Of a stretch of 64,000 nt of DNA, positions 24,858-32,487 are shown in pieces; the first letter of the stretch is position 1; every line of letters starts with the position of its first letter. The position numbers and the translations under genes were made by a program. The stretch covers positions 248,001-312,000 of the forward strand of contig JAXGYX010000001.1 in the NCBI GenBank assembly GCA_040772065.1. The letters run 5' to 3'. The stretch comes from JAXGYX01 sp040772065 (GTDB lineage Bacteria; Bacillota; Clostridia; Saccharofermentanales; Fastidiosipilaceae). The notes beneath the pieces were generated by a model, which was not told the origin of the DNA, did not search any database, and worked only from the letters and a program-made list of their open reading frames with translations.

Positions 24858-25040
24858 ATGGCTGAAGTATTGAAGATCACACTCAAGAAAAGTCTCTGCG
24901 GCGCTTCCCAAACGCAGAAAGCGACCGCTCAAGCTCTTGGTTTGAGTAAAATCGGTAAAGTGGTTGAACAGAAGGATAATCCCGCCATTCGTGGAATGAT
25001 TAGAAAACTGTCCCATCTTGTAACTTTTGAAGAAGCGTAA
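24858..25040 (+). CDS. rpmD: 50S ribosomal protein L30
   Basis: 60 residues: VLKITLKKSLCGASQTQKAT, ALGLSKIGKVVEQKDNPAIR, ending in LSHLVTFEE. Standard short bacterial L30. Between S5 and L15 as usual. Confidence 0.97.
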   Translation: MAEVLKITLKKSLCGASQTQKATAQALGLSKIGKVVEQKDNPAIRGMIRKLSHLVTFEEA

Positions 25041-25052
25041 GGGGGAACCAAC

Positions 25053-25502
25053 ATGAAATTAAATGAATTCACGGCTGTCCCCGGAATAAAAACCGCGTAC
25101 CGCAAGGGTCGCGGCCATGGATCCGGAAACGGCAAAACAGCCGGGCGCGGTCATAAAGGCCAAAAATCCCGCTCTGGCGGCGGCGTCCGCCCGGGCTTTG
25201 AGGGTGGCCAGATGCCATACTTTCGCCGGGTGCCAAAACGCGGGTTTAACAACACCCGTTTCGCCACGAAATACATCGCCCTGCCACTCGACAGGCTGCA
25301 GGTTTTTAAAGACGGAACCGTGGTCGACAAGCAACTGCTTGCCGAATCCGGCGTTGTCTCTTTTCATCATCAAATTGATGGCATTAAAATTCTGGCGGCC
25401 AATGGCGAATTTAACAAAAAATTGACTGTCAAGGCTGCCAAGTTCACAGCTGGAGCCAAGGAACAAATCGAAAAAGCCGGCGGTACGACCGAGGAGGTGT
25501 AA
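25053..25502 (+). CDS. rplO: 50S ribosomal protein L15
   Basis: 149 residues. The basic N-terminal part has RKGRGHGSGNGKTAGRGHKG and GGVRPGFEGGQMPYFRRVPK. Late assembly protein of the 50S. Three bases separate it from secY. Confidence 0.98.
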   Translation: MKLNEFTAVPGIKTAYRKGRGHGSGNGKTAGRGHKGQKSRSGGGVRPGFEGGQMPYFRRVPKRGFNNTRFATKYIALPLDRLQVFKDGTVVDKQLLAESGVVSFHHQIDGIKILAANGEFNKKLTVKAAKFTAGAKEQIEKAGGTTEEV

Positions 25503-25505
25503 ATC

Positions 25506-26804
25506 ATGGGCAACCTGATCGAGACCTTCAAAAACGCGTTCAGAATCCCGGAGTTGCGTAAGAAGATCCTTTATACATTTTTTATCGTGATCCTCTTTCG
25601 TATCGGAGGAAACATTCCGGTTCCGGGTATTGATCGGGTCGCGTTCACTGATTTGATCAATCGCTTTGGTCAGTTGGGAAGCATGATGGACATCATGTCG
25701 GGTGGTGCGCTGAAAAGCGTTTCAATCTTCGCGATGGGAATCACACCTTACATCAACGCGTCCATCATCATGCAGCTATTGACTGTGGCCATTCCGGCGC
25801 TCGAAAGACTTGCGAAAGAAGGCGAGACCGGACGTAAGAAAATTCAAAAAATCACTCGAATCAGCGCCGGCGCGCTGGCCGTGCTTCAATCGGTTGGCTT
25901 TTGGTTTTCAATTCGACCCGCAGCTTCCGGTTATCTGCCGATGTGGCTGAACGGCATCATGGTCATCATGACCTTTACGGCCGGCGCCATGCTAATCGTT
26001 TGGCTGGGCGAATCAGTCAATGAACACGGTATCGGCAACGGCATCTCCATTATTATTTTTTCCGGTATCATCTCACGGGTGCCAAACATGATTCAGGCGC
26101 TCTGGGGATACAGCCAGCTGTGGGCGGCGAATATAAACTTCTTCGTCTCATTGCTGTTTGTCGTATTGGTTATTGTGGCGGTGTTGGCGATTATCGTCGG
26201 TGTGCTCTATGTACAGCTGGCGGAACGTAGAATTCCGATTCAATACGCCAAACGTGTGGTTGGCCGCAAGCAGTATGGTGGTCACAGCACCTACCTGCCA
26301 CTCAAGGTCAACCAGTCCGGTGTGTTGCCTGTCATTTTCGCGATGTCGATTTTACAACTTCCGAACTTGATCGTGACATTCTTTTTCGCCAACAGCACAA
26401 ATCCGATCGCCGTTTGGTTCCGCGATGTCGGCACCAGTCCCCTTTACTATGTGATTCAAGCGTTGTTGATCCTGGGCTTCACATTTTTCAATTCGATGAT
26501 CCAATTCAACCCGGTTGAGATCGCAAATAATCTGCAAAAAAATGGCGGCTTTATTCCGGGAATACGCCCGGGGAAACCGACAACCGAATTTATCGCCAAG
26601 GCATCCAAGCGCCTGAGCTGGTTTGACGCTTTGTTTTTGATTGTTGTCACTTTGACGCCGATGCTGGTCGGCACCTTGACAAAGACGCAGGGGCTTTGGT
26701 TTGGTGGAACCGCAGTTATCATCATAACCGGAACCTGTACTGAAATTATGGAACAAATCGAGTCGCAGCTGATGATGCGCCACCACAAAGGATTTTTGCA
26801 TTGA
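25506..26804 (+). CDS. secY: preprotein translocase channel subunit SecY
   Basis: 432 residues, ten predicted membrane helices. The plug and gate region starts GNIPVPGIDR, then ALKSVSIFAMGITPYINASI; cytoplasmic loop with RRIPIQYAKRVVG; the C-terminal loop near NLQKNGGFIPGIRPGK. Forms the SecYEG channel; secG is at 52401 in this window, secE is not present. Position after rplO is universal. Confidence 0.98.
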   Translation: MGNLIETFKNAFRIPELRKKILYTFFIVILFRIGGNIPVPGIDRVAFTDLINRFGQLGSMMDIMSGGALKSVSIFAMGITPYINASIIMQLLTVAIPALERLAKEGETGRKKIQKITRISAGALAVLQSVGFWFSIRPAASGYLPMWLNGIMVIMTFTAGAMLIVWLGESVNEHGIGNGISIIIFSGIISRVPNMIQALWGYSQLWAANINFFVSLLFVVLVIVAVLAIIVGVLYVQLAERRIPIQYAKRVVGRKQYGGHSTYLPLKVNQSGVLPVIFAMSILQLPNLIVTFFFANSTNPIAVWFRDVGTSPLYYVIQALLILGFTFFNSMIQFNPVEIANNLQKNGGFIPGIRPGKPTTEFIAKASKRLSWFDALFLIVVTLTPMLVGTLTKTQGLWFGGTAVIIITGTCTEIMEQIESQLMMRHHKGFLH

Positions 26805-26811
26805 TAATCGT

Positions 26812-26828
26812 CGCCGGCTTCGCCGGCG
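26812..26828. repeat. GC-rich hairpin between secY and adk
   Basis: CGCCGGC-TTC-GCCGGCG, a perfect 7-bp stem. A T run begins only 15 bases later, so it is not a textbook terminator; it may partly separate secY from adk or stabilise mRNA ends. Confidence 0.5.
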
Positions 26829-26891
26829 GCAAGGCTCCTCTCTTTTTTTAAGGGACGGGGCCGTTGTCGCTCATGTGGAGGGAGTGAAACT

Positions 26892-27551
26892 ATGAATTTG
26901 ATTATTTTAGGGCCTCCGGGTTCCGGCAAAGGAACATTGGCAGCAAATTTGCGTGAACAGCTTAATGTACTGCACCTGTCGACCGGCGATCTGTTCAGGG
27001 AGAACATCTCGCGTGGGACTGAACTTGGAAAGTTGGCCTCGTCTTATATAGATAAGGGTGAACTGGTTCCTGATTCAGTTACAATCGCCATGGTGAAAGA
27101 CGCGTTGGACTCCTTGCCTCAAGGACAAGGTTTTTTGCTGGATGGGTTTCCTCGCACAGTGGAGCAGGCGGACGCGCTGGCGGAAATTTTGCGCGATTCA
27201 GGCAAGAAACTCGACGCGATGATTCAGACCGTGCTCGATGACGATATCATCGTCCGGCGGATATCCGGTCGCAGAGTCTGCAAAAATTGTGGCGCTTCTT
27301 ACAACGTTGATGAAGTCCCACCTAAAATTGAAAATGTGTGTGACCGTTGCGCCGGTTCACTGGAGCAGCGCAAGGATGACAGCGCCGCCACCGTTCATCA
27401 TCGATTGGAAACCTATCATGAGAAGACTAAGCCTTTGATAGATTATTATGGCAAGCTGGGCATCATACTGGCTGTCGACACCTCGGGCACTCCTGAGGAA
27501 TCGTTTAGCAAGGCGTGCTCGTTGCTGGACTCGATGAAGATTGAGCGCTAA
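26892..27551 (+). CDS. adk: adenylate kinase
   Basis: Interconverts AMP + ATP with two ADP in the cytoplasm. 219 residues, long-lid form. P-loop GPPGSGKGT at 7-15, AMP-binding STGDLFRE, DGFPRTVEQ, and a zinc lid with CKNC (about 132-135) and CDRC (about 152-155). Gram-positive type adk is usually zinc-bound, which matches. Start behind GGAGGGAG, 87 bases after secY. Confidence 0.98.
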   Translation: MNLIILGPPGSGKGTLAANLREQLNVLHLSTGDLFRENISRGTELGKLASSYIDKGELVPDSVTIAMVKDALDSLPQGQGFLLDGFPRTVEQADALAEILRDSGKKLDAMIQTVLDDDIIVRRISGRRVCKNCGASYNVDEVPPKIENVCDRCAGSLEQRKDDSAATVHHRLETYHEKTKPLIDYYGKLGIILAVDTSGTPEESFSKACSLLDSMKIER

Positions 27552-27570
27552 TAGATTAGGTTAATGAGAG

Positions 27571-28332
27571 ATGATATTTCTGAAATCAGAACAAGAAATC
27601 GAAAAAATTCGGAAATCGAACCAGGTGGTCGCCGCCGTTTTGCGAGAGATGGAGACATTTATCCGACCGGGCGTCACAACCCTGGATATCGACCGCAAAG
27701 CGGAGGAGATCATCCGCGCGGCCGGCGCGGTGCCGTCCTTTTTAGGATATGGACACCCTCCTTTTCCGGCCAGTGTATGCGTCTCGCTCAATGAGGCCGT
27801 CGTGCATGGCATACCGGTTGAGGATCGCATCATCAAAGAAGGGGACATCGTCAGTGTGGATTGCGGTGCCGCTTTGGATGGCTGGCACGGCGACGCGGCG
27901 CGCACATATATTGTCGGTGATGTCTCAGATCGGGTCGCCGAGCTGGTGCGTGTGACCGAGGAGTGTTTCTGGAAAGGGTTTGAACTCGCCAAAGTGGGCA
28001 ACCGTCTGGGCGATATCGGATCGGCGATTCAAACACACGCGGAGGCGCACGGTTTTTCTGTGATTCGGGAACTGACCGGACACGGCATCGGACGGGAAAT
28101 GCATGAAGACCCGAATGTGCCAAATTATGGACACGCGGGCCGTGGAGTTCGGCTTAGCGAGGGAATGGTGCTTGCGATAGAGCCAATGATCGCCATGGGC
28201 AGAAGAAAAATCGTCTTGCTTGATGACAAATGGACATTTGTCATGGCCGATGGGCAACCCGCTTCTCATTACGAGAACACCATTGCGATCACCGCAGACG
28301 GACCTCAGGCGCTTTCACTGTATGAGTCATGA
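27571..28332 (+). CDS. map: methionine aminopeptidase type I
   Basis: Removes the initiator Met. 253 residues with the metal ligands in order: DCGAALDGWHGDAART (two Asp), GHGIGREMHEDPNV (His), and a C-terminal AIEPMIAMG (Glu) with a final Glu in HYENTIAI. Its last 11 bases overlap the KOW-protein gene, indicating coupled translation. Confidence 0.97.
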   Translation: MIFLKSEQEIEKIRKSNQVVAAVLREMETFIRPGVTTLDIDRKAEEIIRAAGAVPSFLGYGHPPFPASVCVSLNEAVVHGIPVEDRIIKEGDIVSVDCGAALDGWHGDAARTYIVGDVSDRVAELVRVTEECFWKGFELAKVGNRLGDIGSAIQTHAEAHGFSVIRELTGHGIGREMHEDPNVPNYGHAGRGVRLSEGMVLAIEPMIAMGRRKIVLLDDKWTFVMADGQPASHYENTIAITADGPQALSLYES

Positions 28333-28612
28333 CGCCAAGACTTTCGCGCCCCGCGTGGTGGTGATTGTCACGGCGGGACATGATACCGGGAGATCGGGTT
28401 TGATCACTCAGGCGGACGAGCGAAATGTTTGGTACGTCGATGGTAAATATCGATCAATTGAGCACCCCAAAAAAAAGAACAAACGACATGTCCGATCACT
28501 GGGACACGCTGATGTGCGAAGATATGACCAAATCATGAATCAAACAGACCGGGGGACCGCTAACGCCGGCATAAGAGAACTGTTAAAGGATTTTACACAA
28601 GGGGAGGTATAA
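28322..28612 (+). CDS. KOW-domain RNA-binding protein
   Basis: 96 residues; ATG 28322 lies inside the end of map. The first 50 residues read as a KOW-like SH3 fold: PRVVVIVTAGHDTGRSGLIT with DERNVWYVDGKYRSIEHPKK, a pattern resembling archaeal/eukaryal L14e. Such a protein occurs between map and infA in many Clostridia; the function is not established, but a ribosome- or RNA-associated role is likely. The basic KKKNKRH patch suits RNA binding. One base separates it from infA. Confidence 0.85.
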   Translation: MSHDAKTFAPRVVVIVTAGHDTGRSGLITQADERNVWYVDGKYRSIEHPKKKNKRHVRSLGHADVRRYDQIMNQTDRGTANAGIRELLKDFTQGEV

Positions 28613-28613
28613 C

Positions 28614-28835
28614 TTGTCTAAAGAAGATGCCATCGAAGTTGAAGGTACCGTGACGGACTCATTGCCAAATGCCGTTTTTAAAGTTGAGCTGGAAAACGGA
28701 CATGAAATACAAGCACATATTTCAGGCAAGCTGAGACAGCATTATATTAAGATTCTACCTGGTGACAAAGTCGTTGTTGAGCTTTCTCCATACGATCTAA
28801 CCAGAGGGCGAATCACTTGGAGAGGAAAACAATAA
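28614..28835 (+). CDS. infA: translation initiation factor IF-1
   Basis: 73 residues, OB-fold. TTG start behind AGGGGAGG. MSKEDAIEVEGTVTDSLPNA, the HISGKLRQHYIKILPGDKV core and the DLTRGRITWRGK end are standard. Blocks the A site during initiation. A promoter follows 50 bases downstream. Confidence 0.98.
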   Translation: MSKEDAIEVEGTVTDSLPNAVFKVELENGHEIQAHISGKLRQHYIKILPGDKVVVELSPYDLTRGRITWRGKQ

Positions 28836-28884
28836 TTCCATCTCATTTGATTCGTAAATTGTACATTTTTTATCGTTATTTTTG

Positions 28885-28912
28885 TTGAAATAGCGGATAA
28901 ATCTGCTATAAT
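28885..28912 (+). promoter_or_regulatory. promoter for rpmJ-rpsM-rpsK-rpsD-rpoA-rplQ
   Basis: TTGAAA (28885-28890), 16-base spacer, TATAAT (28907-28912) with an extended TGC just before the -10. It lies between infA and rpmJ and would give the alpha-operon genes independent expression. Confidence 0.75.
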
Positions 28913-29018
28913 CGTTTAGTATGTCATAAAATTATAAGTTTATGTATGGCTGATTCATGCGACCGCGTGGACTCGTTGTGACGTGTCTCATTTCGGTCGG
29001 CATGTGGGGAGGATAATC

Positions 29019-29132
29019 ATGAAAGTTAAACCATCTGTCAAACCGATGTGTGAAAAATGCAAAGTCATCCGCCGCAAAGGCAAAGTGATGGTGATTTGCT
29101 CGGATCCGAAACACAAACAGAAACAAGGCTGA
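29019..29132 (+). CDS. rpmJ: 50S ribosomal protein L36
   Basis: 37 residues, typical of the zinc form: MKVKPSVKPMCEKCKVIRRK, then VMVICSDPKHKQKQG. Zinc ligands C11, C14, C27 and H32. ATG behind GGGGAGG. Correctly placed between infA and rpsM. Confidence 0.97.
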   Translation: MKVKPSVKPMCEKCKVIRRKGKVMVICSDPKHKQKQG

Positions 29133-29358
29133 TTTAAGCGCGGGCATGGTGCCGGTGATGTCGTCGCACGTTCTGCGGGCGGCTACCACGTGACACCCGC
29201 TCGACGCGTCACAGGTGCGCGTCGGTGGTCACTCGCGAATGCCGGTGAGGTAAAAAGAAGATGACACGTTGGGTGCGGCTGTATTGTCGCTTAGCGATGA
29301 TTTTATCCCGTACGTGATTTTAAATAATATATTGAAAGACACTTTTGGAGGTGTATGA
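29133..29358. other. 226-base spacer between rpmJ and rpsM
   Basis: Unusually long for this cluster. GC-rich in the first half with several potential self-complementary segments (GTGACACCCGCTCGACGCGTCAC near 29192), then AT-rich before rpsM. No gene or clear terminator is seen; it may be a structured leader for the following ribosomal genes. Confidence 0.35.
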
Positions 29359-29727
29359 ATGGCACGTATTTCCGGCGTAGACTTGCCGAACGACAAGCGA
29401 GTTGAGATCGCATTGACCTATATTTATGGGATCGGCAGAACTCTTTCCAACCAAATACTGGATAGTTGTGGTATCGATCCTGATACCAGAGTGAAAGATT
29501 TAACTGATGATGAGATATCGAAGATTAGAAACCTACTTGACAATGAATATAAAGTAGAGGGTGATCTTCGCCGTGAGGTCGCTATGAACATCAAGCGCCT
29601 GACGGAAATTGGCTGCTATCGCGGTCGCCGCCACAGAACCGGTTTGCCGGTGCGCGGTCAGAGAACAAAGACTAACGCGCGGACACGAAAAGGTCCGAAA
29701 CGCACATCCGGCACCAAGAGAAGATAA
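29359..29727 (+). CDS. rpsM: 30S ribosomal protein S13
   Basis: 122 residues. MARISGVDLPNDKRVEIALT, YIYGIGRTLSNQIL and the basic tail with GLPVRGQRTKTNARTRKGPK. Contacts the P-site tRNA and 50S bridges. Start behind TGGAGGTG. Confidence 0.98.
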   Translation: MARISGVDLPNDKRVEIALTYIYGIGRTLSNQILDSCGIDPDTRVKDLTDDEISKIRNLLDNEYKVEGDLRREVAMNIKRLTEIGCYRGRRHRTGLPVRGQRTKTNARTRKGPKRTSGTKRR

Positions 29728-29739
29728 GGAGGGATTGTC

Positions 29740-30144
29740 ATGGCAAAGGCGTCAACTAAACGCGCTTCGGCAAGACCAAAAAGAAGAGATAGAAAGAACA
29801 TTGATCTGGGCCACGCCCATATCCATTCTACTTTTAACAATACAATCGTCACGATCACCGACCCGAAAGGCAATGTGATCTCCTGGGCGAGCGCTGGTGG
29901 TCAGGGCATGAAAGGTTCACGTAAAGGTACTCCTTTCGCAGCTCAGATGGCTTCTGAAAGCGCGGCCAGAACGGCGATCGAACACGGCATGACTCAGGTT
30001 GAAGTCTTTGTCAAAGGACCGGGATCCGGCCGTGAGGCCGCCATTCGCGCATTGCAGGCCACCGGTTTGAATGTTGTCATGTTGAAGGACGTTACTCCGA
30101 TCCCGCATAATGGCTGCCGTCCACCCAAGAGAAGAAGAATATAA
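29740..30144 (+). CDS. rpsK: 30S ribosomal protein S11
   Basis: 134 residues: GHAHIHSTFNNTIVTITDPK, WASAGGQGMKGSRKGTPFAA and the conserved end DVTPIPHNGCRPPKRRRI. Platform protein near the Shine-Dalgarno helix. Confidence 0.98.
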   Translation: MAKASTKRASARPKRRDRKNIDLGHAHIHSTFNNTIVTITDPKGNVISWASAGGQGMKGSRKGTPFAAQMASESAARTAIEHGMTQVEVFVKGPGSGREAAIRALQATGLNVVMLKDVTPIPHNGCRPPKRRRI

Positions 30145-30162
30145 TCGGAGGTTTACGACAAA

Positions 30163-30786
30163 ATGGCAAGATATACAGAATCAGTATGCCGTCTCTGCCG
30201 ACGTGAGGGTGAGAAACTTTTCCTCAAGGGAGACCGCTGCTTTTCCAGAAACTGCGCGATCGCGCAGCGTGGGTACGCGCCCGGTCAGCATGGACAGGGT
30301 CAAGCTCGCAAAAAAACATCAGAATATGGTCTGCAACTTCGCGCCAAACAAAAAACCAAGCGGTTTTACGGCCTGCAGGAAGCCCAATTTCGCAATACCT
30401 TTGACAAAGCCGAACGGGCTAACGGTGTCACAGGTGAGATTTTCCTACGTATGCTCGAAATGCGCATGGACAATATCGTCTATCGGATGGGATTCGCGAA
30501 GAGCCGTCCCGAAGCCAGACAACTTGTCACTCATGGTCATTTCCAGGTGAACGGCAAGAAAATGAACATCCCCTCCGCCAGACTCTCGGTAGGCGATGTT
30601 GTGGAAGTTCGAGAATCCTCTCGCAAATCTGAAAAGTTCAAAGATTTAGCGAAGAATCCGGCGATTCCGTCCTGGCTGACATTTGATCCTGACACGCTGA
30701 GAGGGACCGTTGTTTCTGAGCCTGAGCGCGATGAAGTGGACATTGAAGTAGAGGAGCATCTGATTGTTGAACTTTACTCCCGCTAA
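30163..30786 (+). CDS. rpsD: 30S ribosomal protein S4, zinc type
   Basis: 207 residues. The N-terminus has CRLC (about 9-12) and CFSRNC (about 26-31), a four-cysteine zinc knot, then the S4 RNA-binding domain MDNIVYRMGFAKSRPEARQL. Nucleates 30S assembly. Location between rpsK and rpoA is as in many Clostridia, unlike B. subtilis where rpsD is separate. Confidence 0.98.
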   Translation: MARYTESVCRLCRREGEKLFLKGDRCFSRNCAIAQRGYAPGQHGQGQARKKTSEYGLQLRAKQKTKRFYGLQEAQFRNTFDKAERANGVTGEIFLRMLEMRMDNIVYRMGFAKSRPEARQLVTHGHFQVNGKKMNIPSARLSVGDVVEVRESSRKSEKFKDLAKNPAIPSWLTFDPDTLRGTVVSEPERDEVDIEVEEHLIVELYSR

Positions 30787-30836
30787 TTGCAGTGTGTTGA
30801 TTCGTTTTTATTGGACCACACTGGTTGGAGGTAAGT

Positions 30837-31796
30837 ATGATCGAAATAAATAAACCTGTCATTCAAAATGTAGACATCAATGAAGATGCCTCGTATGGCA
30901 AGTTTGTGGTAGAACCTTTGGAACGTGGTTATGGCACGACGCTCGGCAATTCATTGCGCAGAGTTCTGCTTTCCTCCCTGCCCGGCGCGGCGGTTACCGC
31001 TATTCGCGTCGACGGGGTGTTTCATGAGTTCTCCACTGTGCAAGGCGTGATTGAGGATATGACCGAAATCATCCTTAATTTAAAAGGGATTCGCGCGCGG
31101 CTGCACACCGAAGGATCCAAAACAGTGTTTTTGAGCACGGACGAAGGGCGCACCGGCGTTGTCACCGCCGGCGACATAGTGCGGGATGATGAGGTTGAAA
31201 TCATCAATCCGAACCAGCCCATCTGCACGCTGAACGGAACCGGCAGATTGTTTATGGAATTGACCATTGGACAAGGCCGCGGCTACAGCAGCGCCGAGCT
31301 CAACAAGTGGCCCAATCAGCCTATCGGAGTCATCCCGATCGACGCGATCTACACTCCGGTCAACAAAGTGAATTATAGTGTGGAAAATACCCGCGTTGGC
31401 CAGTTTACCGACTTCGATAAATTGACTATGGAGATTTGGACCGACGGCACGGTCAAGGCTGACGAGGCGCTGAGCCAGTCCGCGAAAATCATGATTGACC
31501 ACTTGAACTTGTTTGTGGAGTTGACCGACAACACGATCACCGCGAGTTTTAAAGAAGAAGAAGAAGAAGAAGCGCGCGACGAAGTGCTGGATATCGCGAT
31601 TGAGGACATGGACTTCAGCGTCCGCACGTATAACTGCCTCAAACGCGCCGGAATCAACGCGATCGGCGATTTAACCGTCCGCACCGAAGACGAGATGATG
31701 AAAGTGCGAAACCTCGGCAAAAAATCGCTTGAAGAAGTACTGAACAAGCTAGATGAGCTCGGCTTGAGCCTGGCCTCAGAAAGTGAAACTGAATAA
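30837..31796 (+). CDS. rpoA: RNA polymerase alpha subunit
   Basis: 319 residues from ATG 30837, behind TTGGAGGTAAG. The N-terminal dimerisation domain has ERGYGTTLGNSLRRVLLSSL; the C-terminal domain that binds UP elements and activators spans about 255-310 with NCLKRAGINAIGDL and NLGKKSLEEVLNKLDELGL, linked by an acidic run of EEEEEE. Full length. Confidence 0.98.
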   Translation: MIEINKPVIQNVDINEDASYGKFVVEPLERGYGTTLGNSLRRVLLSSLPGAAVTAIRVDGVFHEFSTVQGVIEDMTEIILNLKGIRARLHTEGSKTVFLSTDEGRTGVVTAGDIVRDDEVEIINPNQPICTLNGTGRLFMELTIGQGRGYSSAELNKWPNQPIGVIPIDAIYTPVNKVNYSVENTRVGQFTDFDKLTMEIWTDGTVKADEALSQSAKIMIDHLNLFVELTDNTITASFKEEEEEEARDEVLDIAIEDMDFSVRTYNCLKRAGINAIGDLTVRTEDEMMKVRNLGKKSLEEVLNKLDELGLSLASESETE

Positions 31797-31804
31797 TATG
31801 TAAG

Positions 31805-31823
31805 GTTCCGCTCACCGCGGAAC
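31805..31823 (+). repeat. hairpin between rpoA and rplQ
   Basis: GTTCCGC-5-GCGGAAC, a perfect 7-bp stem directly before the rplQ ribosome binding site; no T run, so probably an mRNA structure rather than a terminator. Confidence 0.5.
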
Positions 31824-31838
31824 AATAGGAGGTAGCAC

Positions 31839-32363
31839 ATGTCCGGATATCGCAAACTGGGCCGGCCAACCGCGGCCCGCATGTCGATCCTGCGCAATAT
31901 TGTCACAGCTTTGATTGAAAACGGTCGGGTTGAGACGACGATTACACGCGCGAAAGAAGCGAGTAGGATCGCGGAAAAACTGATTACCTTGGCGGTCAAT
32001 GAGAAAGACAATTTCACAACAAAAGAGATTGTTGTCTCATCTGCTCGTTTGGATAAAAAAGGCAAGAAAGAATTGACCTCTAAGGAATCCAAACACGGCA
32101 AACGCTATGATGTGGTTGAGCGCGAGTTGTCAACTAAAATGGTTCAGGTTGACGATCCGTCAAGATTGGCGGCACGCAGAGAGGCCATGAAATGGCTGAT
32201 GAACTCAAACCACAAGGAGGGCGGCAACACCAAGCCGGTCAACAAGTTGTTTGATGAGATCGCTCCGCGCTATGTGGATCGCAGTGGCGGCTATACCCGC
32301 ATCACCGCAATCGGGCCTCGTCGCGGCGACGCGGCTGAAATGGCGATATTGGAGCTTGTCTGA
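31839..32363 (+). CDS. rplQ: 50S ribosomal protein L17
   Basis: 174 residues. MSGYRKLGRPTAARMSILRN and ENGRVETTITRAKEASRIAE are classical. Short bacterial L17 proteins are about 115-130 residues; the excess here lies after ITLAV, in a charged insertion of about 50 residues before KPVNKLFDEIAPRYVDRSGG. Long L17 forms of this kind occur in Clostridia. Last gene of the ribosomal cluster. Confidence 0.97.
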   Translation: MSGYRKLGRPTAARMSILRNIVTALIENGRVETTITRAKEASRIAEKLITLAVNEKDNFTTKEIVVSSARLDKKGKKELTSKESKHGKRYDVVERELSTKMVQVDDPSRLAARREAMKWLMNSNHKEGGNTKPVNKLFDEIAPRYVDRSGGYTRITAIGPRRGDAAEMAILELV

Positions 32364-32401
32364 TGCGCCGTTGAGGTTGTTGATCGTTATGATTATTGAA
32401 A

Positions 32402-32434
32402 AGAGGCAGACAGCAATGGCTCTGCTTCTTTTTT
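32402..32434 (+). terminator. intrinsic terminator of the ribosomal cluster
   Basis: AGAGGCAGA (32402-32410) pairs with TCTGCTTCT (32421-32429) with one G-U, followed by a run of six T. Located 40 bases after rplQ. Confidence 0.85.
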
Positions 32435-32487
32435 GTTATTAAAAACAGCGGTTGGTCAACTTTTGAGTGACCGGAGGAGTCCGATTT

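Noticed and set aside
26812..26840. Terminator between secY and adk
   Set aside because: The stem is perfect, but the T run starts about 15 bases later. Kept only as a hairpin.
31373..32101. Long minus-strand frame opposite rpoA and rplQ
   Set aside because: Serine-rich antisense shadow of highly conserved genes; no ribosome binding site.
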